Assembly: GCA_002700095.1 (NCBI GenBank)
Contig: PACL01000059.1
Span: forward strand, 62,001-126,000
DNA: 64,000 nt
Direction: 5' to 3'
Source: Fulvimarina sp.
GTDB taxonomy: Bacteria; Pseudomonadota; Alphaproteobacteria; Rhizobiales; Rhizobiaceae
This document shows, in pieces, positions 25,660-32,704 of the stretch; the stretch's first letter is position 1; the number at the start of each line of letters is the position of its first letter. Below the pieces are notes generated by a model. It did no database searches. It was given only the letters and a program-made list of their open reading frames with translations, and was not told the origin of the DNA. A program made the translations under genes and the position numbers.

Positions 25660-26211
25660 TCAGGCGGCCGGTGCGACGCCGATGATCTGGCTGGAGATCG
25701 AATCCGGCCCGTAGTCGCCGTCGCCCTCGACGCCGAGGATCTCGGCAATGCGCGTGCGGGCCCGCGACACCCGGCTCTTGATCGTGCCGACGGCGCATTT
25801 GCAGATCTCGGCCGCTTCCTCATAGGAAAAGCCCGATGCGCCGATGAGGATCAGCGCCTCGCGCTGGTCGTCGGGCAGCAGCTCGAGCGCCTTGCGGAAG
25901 TCCTGCAGATCGAGATGGCCCTGCTGCTCCGGGTGGCCGGCGAGCTGCATGGCGTGGATGCCGTCGACGTCCTGAACCTCGCGGCCCTTCTTGCGCATCT
26001 GGGTGTAGAACTCGTTGCGCAGGATCGTGAACAGCCATGCCTTCAGATTGGTGCCGGGCTGGAAGGTGTGCTGCTTGTCCCAGGCCTTGACCAGTGTCTC
26101 CTGAACGAGATCATCGGCGCGATCGAAAGACCCCGTCAGCGACGTCGCGAAAGCACGAAGGTTCGGGATGATCGTGATGAGTTCCTTGCGGAAATCGAAC
26201 TCTACGCTCAT
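25660..26211 (-). CDS. ecfG: General stress response sigma factor EcfG
   Basis: The 183-aa ECF sigma factor has a sigma-2 region (about residues 10-75, FDRADDLVQETLVKAWDKQ) and sigma-4 (about 115-170, LPDDQREALILIGASGFSYEEAAEICKCAVGTIKSRVSRAR). The CAVGTIKSRVSRAR helix and the link to nepR identify the EcfG family. EcfG directs RNA polymerase to GGAAC/CGTT promoters when released from NepR. The ATG at 26211 has GAGGG upstream; an in-frame GTG at 26223 overlaps the nepR stop and is less likely. It is the second gene of the nepR-ecfG operon. Confidence 0.95.
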   Translation of the reverse strand: MSVEFDFRKELITIIPNLRAFATSLTGSFDRADDLVQETLVKAWDKQHTFQPGTNLKAWLFTILRNEFYTQMRKKGREVQDVDGIHAMQLAGHPEQQGHLDLQDFRKALELLPDDQREALILIGASGFSYEEAAEICKCAVGTIKSRVSRARTRIAEILGVEGDGDYGPDSISSQIIGVAPAA

Positions 26212-26219
26212 GGATGCCC

Positions 26220-26432
26220 TCACTCCCGATTTTTCTTCGTTGCCGACTCCGCCTGATCCAGCGCATCGAGAAGGCTGAGGAAACGGTCCGGGACCGGCTC
26301 GCTTGCGACGTCGTCGTAATAGGCCTTCAACTGCTTTCCGATCGCCGTATTGATGCCGAACTCGGCGGGCGGCTGGGTCTTTGGGGTCTGTCCCGTCTGC
26401 AACTTGTCATCCTCATTTTCGCGATCGCTCAT
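26220..26432 (-). CDS. nepR: Anti-sigma factor NepR
   Basis: The 70-aa product carries the NepR core at about residues 24-62: INTAIGKQLKAYYDDVASEP followed by VPDRFLSLLDALDQAE. NepR binds EcfG and is displaced by phosphorylated PhyR through sigma mimicry. The ATG at 26432 (MSDRENEDDK) is chosen; an in-frame ATG at 26453 is possible. It lies 8 bases upstream of the EcfG start, the standard nepR-ecfG order, and diverges from phyR. Confidence 0.95.
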   Translation of the reverse strand: MSDRENEDDKLQTGQTPKTQPPAEFGINTAIGKQLKAYYDDVASEPVPDRFLSLLDALDQAESATKKNRE

Positions 26433-26625
26433 CGACCATCTCGATACTGGCATCGGCCGCTCGTGCGACGGCAATTGATTTTCAAACGTCTCATCGGGAT
26501 CCTGCGCGCTTCCAATTTCTTGGCCGAGAGATAAATCGGTAACTGCATCCCGCAAGCCGTCAGATGGATATGGATGCAATTTTCGGCCAGCTCTTCACAC
26601 CGCGCGCCAACTGTCCCATTTAGGC

Positions 26626-26653
26626 GGAAACTCACGGCACGCGGCCTTGTTCC
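26626..26653 (-). promoter_or_regulatory. EcfG-type promoter candidate between nepR and phyR
   Basis: On the minus strand GGAAC (26653-26649) and AGTT (26632-26629) are 16 bases apart, about 197 bases before nepR. Read on the plus strand the same element offers GGAAAC (26626-26631), 17 bases, GTT (26649-26651), a degenerate match facing phyR. The stretch GGAAACTC...TTGTTCC is thus nearly symmetric. Autoregulation of nepR-ecfG and phyR is known in related bacteria. Confidence 0.5.
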
Positions 26654-26729
26654 CGGCCTCGCTAACGCGGCCTGTGCCGAATTCGTCAATAATTGAACGT
26701 CTTGTCCAAGGGACACGAGGGGAGTCTAA

Positions 26730-27524
26730 ATGTCGATGTCATCCCGCATAGCGCCGCACATTCCCTATCTGCGCCGCTATTCCCGGGCCCTTACCGGTTC
26801 GCAGGCGAGCGGCGATGCGTATGTCGCTGCGGTTCTCGAGGCGCTGATTGCCGATCCCTCGCTGTTTCCGGAAGACCAGTCTCCCCGCATCTCGCTCTAC
26901 AAGCTGTTCTCGTCGCTCTGGCAGTCGCTAGATGTGAACATTCGCGAAGACGCACCGACGTCGGCCTGGGAAGAACGCGCGGCGAAGAACCTGAAGGCGA
27001 TCGCGCCGCTGCCGCGCCAGGCCTTCCTGCTCGTCGCCGTCGAGGGCTTCACCAGCGAGGAGGCGGGGCTGATTCTCGGCGTCGACCAGGCGCGCTTCTC
27101 CGAGATGATCGACCAGGCCGGATCCGACATCGGCCGGCAGGTCTCGACCAACATCATGATCATCGAGGACGAGCCGCTGATCGCGATGGACATCGAGCAG
27201 ATGGTCGAGAGCCTCGGCCACAAGGTGACCGGCATCGCCCGCACCCACAAGGAGGCGATGGCGCTCTTCGAGAGCCACAATCCGGGCATGGTGCTCGCCG
27301 ACATCCAGCTCGCCGACGGCAGCTCGGGCATCGACGCGGTCAACGACATCCTGGCCAAGGTCTCGGTGCCGGTGATCTTCATCACCGCCTTCCCGGAGCG
27401 GCTTCTGACCGGTGAGCGCCCGGAGCCGACCTTCCTCGTCACCAAGCCCTTCAATCCGGACATGGTAAAGGCGCTAATCAGCCAGGCGCTGTTCTTCGAC
27501 AGCGGCGATCGCGCCGCCGCCTGA
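26730..27524 (+). CDS. phyR: General stress response anti-anti-sigma regulator PhyR
   Basis: The 264-aa product is a fusion of an N-terminal sigma-like domain (about residues 1-135, with sigma-2- and sigma-4-like parts that mimic EcfG) and a C-terminal receiver domain (141-260). The receiver carries the acidic pair Glu146/Asp147, phospho-acceptor Asp191 in LADIQL, Thr219 and Lys239 in TKPF. Phosphorylated PhyR binds NepR and releases EcfG. Divergent from nepR-ecfG, as in most Hyphomicrobiales. A GCCGCC-TGA-GGCGGC hairpin places the stop codon in its loop. Confidence 0.96.
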   Translation: MSMSSRIAPHIPYLRRYSRALTGSQASGDAYVAAVLEALIADPSLFPEDQSPRISLYKLFSSLWQSLDVNIREDAPTSAWEERAAKNLKAIAPLPRQAFLLVAVEGFTSEEAGLILGVDQARFSEMIDQAGSDIGRQVSTNIMIIEDEPLIAMDIEQMVESLGHKVTGIARTHKEAMALFESHNPGMVLADIQLADGSSGIDAVNDILAKVSVPVIFITAFPERLLTGERPEPTFLVTKPFNPDMVKALISQALFFDSGDRAAA

Positions 27525-27844
27525 GGCGGCCGCCCCGCGCATCCCTGCAGGATACCGGGGCATTCGTCACGCTCGCCCGCGCCGCGCGGCCGAGGGACGC
27601 CGGTCGAAACGGTCGGACGGCGTTTCGAGGACCGCTGGCGGAGATGGTCCGGATGGCGAGGCAATGTCGTCGCCTCCGGATGTGCCTCGCAAACGCCGTG
27701 CCGCGATGTCGGGAAACGGTGCCGGTGAGATCGCTGCCGGCAGGCGGGCTTCTGCCTCGCTGCCTCTTCCGGCAGGCGCCCTTTGCAAGAACGGATCCGG
27801 GTCGTCTGGACGATCCGGTCTCAGCCGGAAATCTTCGGCTGGAA
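27525..27844. other. Gap between phyR and the kinase promoters
   Basis: These 320 bases follow the phyR stop. Short open frames exist on both strands, but none has a convincing ribosome site or recognisable product. Two promoter candidates for the kinase follow directly downstream (27845-27869 and 27970-27995). Confidence 0.4.
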
Positions 27845-27869
27845 GGAACGCAATCCCATCGCCCGGGTT
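27845..27869 (+). promoter_or_regulatory. EcfG-type promoter candidate, distal, for the HWE kinase
   Basis: GGAAC (27845-27849), 16 bases, GGTT (27866-27869), pointing to the kinase gene about 175 bases downstream. It matches the EcfG pattern except that the base before GTT is G rather than C. Confidence 0.5.
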
Positions 27870-27969
27870 GACCTCGGCCTTACCGGGCCCTTTGTAGTCG
27901 TGGCTATCGAACCTCTTCAGCGCGGCGCGGCGGGATCATCACGGTGGGGGACTGGAAGGCAATTGCCGT

Positions 27970-27995
27970 GGAACCGTGTGTCGTATTCGAAGGTT
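27970..27995 (+). promoter_or_regulatory. EcfG-type promoter candidate, proximal, for the HWE kinase
   Basis: GGAAC (27970-27974), 17 bases, GGTT (27992-27995). The kinase ATG is 49 bases beyond the -10, an ordinary leader length. With the distal site this makes two EcfG-like promoters in tandem before the same gene, implying positive feedback on the sensor. Confidence 0.6.
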
Positions 27996-28044
27996 TCACA
28001 GGCGAGAACACGGTGTTGCACCGGATCGTTGTGAGCGTCGGTTA

Positions 28045-29022
28045 ATGTTGGCAAAGAAAATCTTGAGAGCGATCGAAAATACGGAGATGTCCGTATTCGC
28101 CCAAGATTTGGATTTGCGATATTCGTGGGTCTCGAATGCCGGGCAGTCCTGGCTTGCCGGAGCGCGCGAAGGCACGAGCGATGCCGATATCCTCGGCGAA
28201 GTGGCGGCCCAGCGGTCCACCGAGATGAAGCGCGAGGTTCTGACCACCGGTCAGCCGCTGCGCTACGAGATGTCGATCAACCAGGGCAACCAAGCCCGCT
28301 GGTACGACATCTGCGTCGACATCGACCGCGACGAGAATGGGGTCGCCTGCGGTATCATCGGGACATCCTTCGACATCACCGACCAGAAGCGGCGCGAGGA
28401 GACGCTCAAGACGCTGCTGCGCGAGCTGTCGCACCGCTCCAAGAACCTCCTTGCCATCATCCAGAGCCTCGCCAGCCAGACCGCGCGGCACTCGCTGACT
28501 GTGCCGGAATTCCTCGTCCGCTTCCGCGGGCGGATCCAGTCGCTCTCCTATTCCCAGGACATCGTCACCGACGCGGACTGGCGGGGCGCCGACCTGCAGA
28601 GCCTCGTCACCACGCAGGTCGAGCGCTATGCGCCGGACGGGATGGACCAGATCGAGTTCAGTCCCGTCGACGTCTATCTCTCCCCCACCGCTTCGCTGCA
28701 TGTCGGGCTCGCTTTGCACGAGTTGGCGGTCAACGCCGCGTCCTACGGCTCCCTGTCGGTGCCGGGCGGCAAGGTGTCCATCGACGCCCGGATCGAGGAT
28801 CACGGCGAAGAGACGGCGCTGGTGATCGCGTGGCAGGAGCGCGGCGGCCCTCGCGTCAGGCCGGAACGCGACGCCCGTTTCGGGACCTCCACCCTCGAGC
28901 GCATCGTGCCGAACGCCGTCGGCGGTTCGGCGCGGCTGGAATATCTGTCGGAGGGCATCCGCTACACCCTGACGGTTCCGGAAGCCCAGTACGAGGTGAT
29001 GCAGGGCGGCGCGGGCGACTGA
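28045..29022 (+). CDS. PAS-HWE histidine kinase, likely PhyR kinase
   Basis: The 325-aa soluble protein has an N-terminal PAS domain (about residues 8-115, ending GIIGTSFDITDQKRREE) and a HWE/HisKA2-type kinase: H-box LLRELSHRSKNLLAIIQSLA with His130, N-box HELAVNAASYG (His225, Glu226, Asn230), and the defining Trp-x-Glu (IAWQERGG, Trp263 and Glu265), then a G-box RFGTSTLERI. It has no membrane helix, so it senses a cytosolic or redox/light signal. Kinases of this class phosphorylate PhyR. Linkage and EcfG-like promoters support that partner; it is inferred. The ATG at 28045 is chosen. Confidence 0.88.
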   Translation: MLAKKILRAIENTEMSVFAQDLDLRYSWVSNAGQSWLAGAREGTSDADILGEVAAQRSTEMKREVLTTGQPLRYEMSINQGNQARWYDICVDIDRDENGVACGIIGTSFDITDQKRREETLKTLLRELSHRSKNLLAIIQSLASQTARHSLTVPEFLVRFRGRIQSLSYSQDIVTDADWRGADLQSLVTTQVERYAPDGMDQIEFSPVDVYLSPTASLHVGLALHELAVNAASYGSLSVPGGKVSIDARIEDHGEETALVIAWQERGGPRVRPERDARFGTSTLERIVPNAVGGSARLEYLSEGIRYTLTVPEAQYEVMQGGAGD

Positions 29023-29501
29023 TATCGATGCTGCGAGTGGTCGGCTCCCTGCCAACTGGCGTCGAGCCCGCGCGGCTTGAGCGACAGGCTCTCTCTTGTC
29101 AGTCGAAGACCGCCCCGGACGGTCGTCCGGAACCTCGCATGCCGATCCCTCTCGGCTGCTGGCCCGCCTGAAGCAGGCGCAGAGGCCGCGACTTCTGCTC
29201 CCACCCGGAACCCGCCTGCGAGCTCGATCGATCTGCTTCTCCGTCGCCGAAGACCGGGCAGCGCCCTGGATCGCGGACCCACGGCCCTCTTTCTTTCCGA
29301 ATGGTAAATTCCGGTGTGCCGCGATGCTCCTCGGCGCAATCGGCTCTGCTGCTTCCATTTTTTCGTGGAACGCGGGCTACGGCGGAGCCAGCCGATTGGC
29401 ATCGGATCCGTGTGTTTCACGCTAACGTGAGCCCACTTTTCGCTTGCGTGCGGAACTGGGGCCACAGCTCATGTATTGTTCTTCCCGAAGGAGAGCTGGA
29501 G
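29023..29501. other. 479-base gap after the kinase
   Basis: No gene is supported here. Open frames exist on both strands but read as Arg/Ser/Pro-rich off-frame translation without ribosome sites. No terminator hairpin or promoter was clear. GGAAC occurs several times (for example 29367-29371 and 29452-29456) but without a GTT at 16-17 bases. Confidence 0.4.
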
Positions 29502-29792
29502 ATGGAACACGTCGCTGCATTCATGCTGCTGGTCGGTTGCTCGGGGGATCTTTCCGTTTGCAAGGAAATTCCCGTCCCCGTGCCCGCCTATGAAAATGTC
29601 GCCGAATGCCGCCAGGAACTGCCGCTGCAGATCCGCCTGAGCGGAACGACCGACAAGCGCGTCTATGGCGCCTGCAAGGAAGTGTCCGAGGATGTCTTCC
29701 AGCAGTCGGCGACCGTCGACTGGTCCGTTTCGCGCGACGGCCAGCTGTCGATCACTTTCGACGCCGAGCCGAGCCTCGTCGCGTCGCGCTGA
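29502..29792 (+). CDS. Short conserved protein with signal-like N-terminus
   Basis: The 96-aa product has a good AAGGAG site before the ATG at 29502. It opens MEHVAAFMLLVGCSGDLSVC, a hydrophobic stretch followed by two Cys, with further Cys at about residues 39 and 58; the middle VPAYENVAECRQELP recurs in small Hyphomicrobiales proteins as I remember them. Four cysteines suggest two disulfides after export. Function unknown. The frame is open upstream to 29301, but the ribosome site fixes this start. Confidence 0.7.
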   Translation: MEHVAAFMLLVGCSGDLSVCKEIPVPVPAYENVAECRQELPLQIRLSGTTDKRVYGACKEVSEDVFQQSATVDWSVSRDGQLSITFDAEPSLVASR

Positions 29793-30625
29793 CCGCTTCA
29801 AGTCGTGGGGCGACCAGAAGAGAATTTGCCGGCGCTCAGGCCCCCGGGGCTTGGGTGGAACCGTGAAGGGCTCAGACTGCTTGCATGGCCGCGCCGACGC
29901 TAAACGATTCCCGGTTCCGCGGTAATCGCGCATCACGCTGGGATGGACGAGCGGTCGCAGAATGGGAACCTGATCTTCGTGGCCCGGAGCCTTACAAACT
30001 TCACATCATTTGAAGGCGCTTCGTTCTCGACCGATGCCCAGCGGCGTTTTGGTGGGCGCATGGTGATGAGACCTCGCGGCCCCGTCACTCACGGCCCTCG
30101 TACCGAAAATCCGACGGCGCCCGTCGCGACGTCGTCCTCTGCCGCCATTTTGACCTGAAGCCGCCTGCTGTAGCTGAAGCCAATCGCTCCCGACGATCTT
30201 AGGATCCTCGGGGCATGGCCCGGAAACGGCAAAGCGTTGGGGTTGTTACCCTCCCGCTGCAGCGTGACGTTGGCTGTGTATGCGGGCGCTGGAGATTGCT
30301 TTCGGGCCCGGCAACAGCGCTGAATTTGCCCGGACATGGCCGCTTTGAAATTTTTTTGCCTGCGCGGCGAATTGTCCCGGATCGCAGCCGGCTAGCCTTT
30401 TCATTGATCCAGCGAGACGGATATACCGTAGTCCGTCTGCCCGCCACCACCCGCCATTCGTCGAGCTTTTCGGCTGAGTTCGGGCTGCCTTGCGCAAGTG
30501 TCGGCCAATCATCCCACATTCAGGGCGCTCGCTCTGCCAGCGCGGCGGGCGAGCCGTTCGGATATCGGCGCGCGGTTCACCAGGAATGTTGGCAGCCTTT
30601 CCGGATGCCAATTGCAGCGGGGGTG
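29793..30625. other. Long gene-poor stretch
   Basis: These 833 bases hold no gene I can support. A plus-strand open frame at 30215-30652 (145 codons) has no ribosome site and odd composition (many Arg, Ser, Cys, Trp), and a minus-strand frame runs through the next gene in antisense. The stretch looks less GC-rich than its neighbours, with tracts such as TGAAATTTTTTTGCC near 30346. It may be decayed coding DNA or hold an untranslated RNA. Confidence 0.4.
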
Positions 30626-30653
30626 GTGACGTCGCCGCCGATCCCCCTATAAC
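30626..30653 (+). promoter_or_regulatory. Promoter candidate for the glycine-zipper lipoprotein
   Basis: GTGACG (30626-30631) and TATAAC (30648-30653) are 16 bases apart, resembling a sigma-70 promoter. The ATG of the lipoprotein gene is at 30697, giving a leader of about 37 bases. Confidence 0.45.
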
Positions 30654-30696
30654 AATGACGACTGGGGACATCACAGTGAAGAGTGAGAGACGACAC

Positions 30697-30981
30697 ATGT
30701 TTCGCAAGATTTCTTTCGCGACGCTCGCGGTTGCCGCCATGCTGACGGCAGGCTGCACCACGGAAGACCGGTACACGGGCGGCGGCGCGCTCGCCGGTGG
30801 TGCCGTCGGCGCTCTTGCTGGCCAGGCCATCGGGGGCAATACCGGCTCGACCCTGGCGGGTGCGGCCATCGGTGCCGGCGTCGGCGCCGTGGCCGGCAAC
30901 GTCATCGGCCGGTCCAGGGAAAATCCGGGCTATTGCCGTTACTCCGACGGCAACGTCTACCGCTGCCCGGACGGCTACTGA
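30697..30981 (+). CDS. Glycine-zipper 2TM lipoprotein
   Basis: The 94-aa product has a lipoprotein signal (FATLAVAAMLTAGC, lipidated Cys at about residue 20). Next comes a double glycine zipper: GGGALAGGAVGALAGQAIGG and AGAAIGAGVGAVAGNVIG, as in the 17-kDa antigen/SlyB-like family. The end, YCRYSDGNVYRCPDGY, holds two Cys likely to form a disulfide. It should be outer-membrane or periplasmic. Glycine zippers insert in or pack against membranes. The next gene shares the SCPDGY-type ending. Confidence 0.85.
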   Translation: MFRKISFATLAVAAMLTAGCTTEDRYTGGGALAGGAVGALAGQAIGGNTGSTLAGAAIGAGVGAVAGNVIGRSRENPGYCRYSDGNVYRCPDGY

Positions 30982-31113
30982 TCCAGCTTCCGCGACAGCG
31001 GCGGGCGCCCGGCAGCATTGGCGCGAGGCGCTCCGGCACGACATTTCGAGATCCCGCCCAAGTGGCGGGATTTCACGCAAACAGACCCGGTGGACAACTG
31101 GAGAATGCCGGTG

Positions 31114-31470
31114 ATGGCCGGAAGCAATCGGCTGCGGCCATGCACAAGGGGCGGAGACTTGGCGGCGGGGGGCGCGGCAAGGTCCGGAACCTCGCGCCGG
31201 ACGCATCGCGCGGCCGCGGCCCTTGCAGCGAGCTGCCTGCTCCTCTCCGCCTGCGGCAGCGGCCCGCGCTCGCCCGTCTTCGGGGCGGTGTTCGGCCTGG
31301 AAGATGCCGAGACCATCCCGTTCCGCTCCGGTCGGATTCCAGAGCCCGCGCCGGAGCTCGGCGATCGGGTCCTCGGCCTTGCGGCCAACGCCCCCGGACA
31401 ATGCATCTTTCTGCGCGCCAATGGCAGGCACCGATTCATCGCCAGCTGCCCCGACGGCTACGACGTCTGA
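31114..31470 (+). CDS. Putative lipoprotein with CPDGY tail
   Basis: The 118-aa product has a basic, unusually long n-region, a hydrophobic core and lipobox (ALAASCLLLSAC), then a 75-aa mature domain ending CIFLRANGRHRFIASCPDGYDV. The tail resembles that of the glycine-zipper lipoprotein just upstream (YRCPDGY), suggesting a shared C-terminal disulfide motif. The start is uncertain: ATG 31105, GTG 31111 or ATG 31114; GGAG at 31100 best serves the last two. Function unknown. Confidence 0.6.
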   Translation: MAGSNRLRPCTRGGDLAAGGAARSGTSRRTHRAAAALAASCLLLSACGSGPRSPVFGAVFGLEDAETIPFRSGRIPEPAPELGDRVLGLAANAPGQCIFLRANGRHRFIASCPDGYDV

Positions 31471-31557
31471 CGCGCGGTCCCTCTGGCCGCGACGCCTGAA
31501 TGCGATTGCCCGCGTCGATCGCCCGGCCGCTCGGACCGAGCTGGCGGCGCGTGGTCA

Positions 31558-32169
31558 TTAGGCCGCGCCGGCGTCCGGCTGCGGCGGGCGCAGGAGATGG
31601 ACGAAGGCCTTGCGGTAGCCGCCTTCGCCAGCCGGGCTGGTGCCAAATTCGATGCGTGCCAGCCGGTCGCCCCGAGCGATCTCGAAGCCGCGAACGTCGA
31701 CCGTGACGATCTGCCAGCCCGTGCCGTCCTCTCCATGCATCGTCGCCAGCGTGTCGATCGCGTCGCCATGGTCCGCGTTCATGTGGTCGCGGGCCCGGAT
31801 CCCCGCAGCGGCGAGGGCGCCGGCGGGCGCATCGACGAGGTCCGTGGCGCCAAGCTCGAAGGCGCGGGCGAAGCCGCCGTTCAGCGAGGCACCGACAGGC
31901 GTCAGCCGCAGGAAGCGGAAATCGGGAAAATCGACGTAGAGCTTCGCCTTCGGATGGCGCGACAGGAACCGTTCGCGCACAGCGGCGGCTTCGCCGGCGT
32001 TGAAACCGACTGCGGCGGCTTCGCCGCCGCCGGGACTAGCCAGGGCGGCATCGCCGCAGCGGGCAAGAGCCAAGGCGCCATCGTCGCCGCCGGGGGCAAC
32101 CGGAACGGCCTCGGCGAAGATCGTCATGCGCGGATGGGCGAGGGGATCGCCCTTGCCGCTGCGTGTCAC
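31558..32169 (-). pseudogene. HugZ-like heme utilisation/flavin-split-barrel protein, C-terminal part
   Basis: This 203-codon frame opens at a GTG overlapping the stop of the N-terminal part (TCGTGACA). It contains VTRSGKGDPLAHPRMTIFA, FLSRHPKAKLYVDFPDFRFLRL and a C-terminal DUF2470-like domain with RDHMNADHGDAIDTLA, exactly what should follow the preceding frame in a HugZ/PNPOx-type protein. So the gene is split by a frameshift at about 32166. An Ala/Gly-rich insertion of about 35 residues sits between VPV and the FLSRHPKAK segment and is built from imperfect DNA repeats (31980-32100). Decay or a sequencing error are both possible. Confidence 0.72.
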
Positions 32170-32483
32170 GAGGAGCGAGGGTCGGCGGCAAGGGCCCTGG
32201 CGTGCAGCGACAGGCCGGAGACGAGGATGATCGGACAGCCGGAAACGTCGGTCGCCAACAGCGTGCGGCTGACGGCGGGAAAGCCGTCACCCGGTCGCAA
32301 CACGCCGAGCGCGCCCTCGCGGGCGGAGCGCAGCAGCATGCGCGCCAGATGCCGCGCCGCCTCGTCCACCGGCTGCAGCAGCGGCGTCCCGGCAGCCTCG
32401 CCGGTGGCGGTGCCGGCGGTGTCCGGACGAAGGTCCGGCTGCGGATCGGTGCCGGTCGGGGGAGGCGGGGCGGCTGAGGTCAT
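32166..32483 (-). pseudogene. HugZ-like protein, N-terminal part before the frameshift
   Basis: This 105-codon frame starts at an ATG at 32483 (MTSAAPPPPTG) and holds the first half of a flavin/heme split-barrel domain: AARHLARMLLRSAREGALGVL, then GCPIILVSGLSLHARALAADP, breaking off at DPRSS-stop where relatives continue into LLV-GKGDPLAHPR. The continuation lies in another frame from 32169. Because stop and GTG overlap as GTGA, two coupled polypeptides could still be made, so loss of function is not certain. Confidence 0.7.
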
Positions 32484-32704
32484 GGCGAGATCCGGCAGGT
32501 CGCGAAGGAAATCTGGACCTGGCTTCGATGCCATCGTCGGTCGGTTCCGGCAAGACGGCGCCCGAGGCGCCAGCGGCAATTGGCGGAGGGAACCCCGCGC
32601 CGGAGCCGCCGGCGCCGGTCCGTCGGCGGTTTTTCTTGGACGTTCGGGGGGCGCCGCGATATCTGCGGTGCAAATGGACAGGATTTTCCTGGGAGATTCT
32701 CGAT

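Noticed and set aside
30215-30652. 145-codon plus-strand frame before the glycine-zipper lipoprotein
   Set aside because: No ribosome site, unusual amino-acid mix and overlap with the promoter of the real gene; not reported as a CDS.
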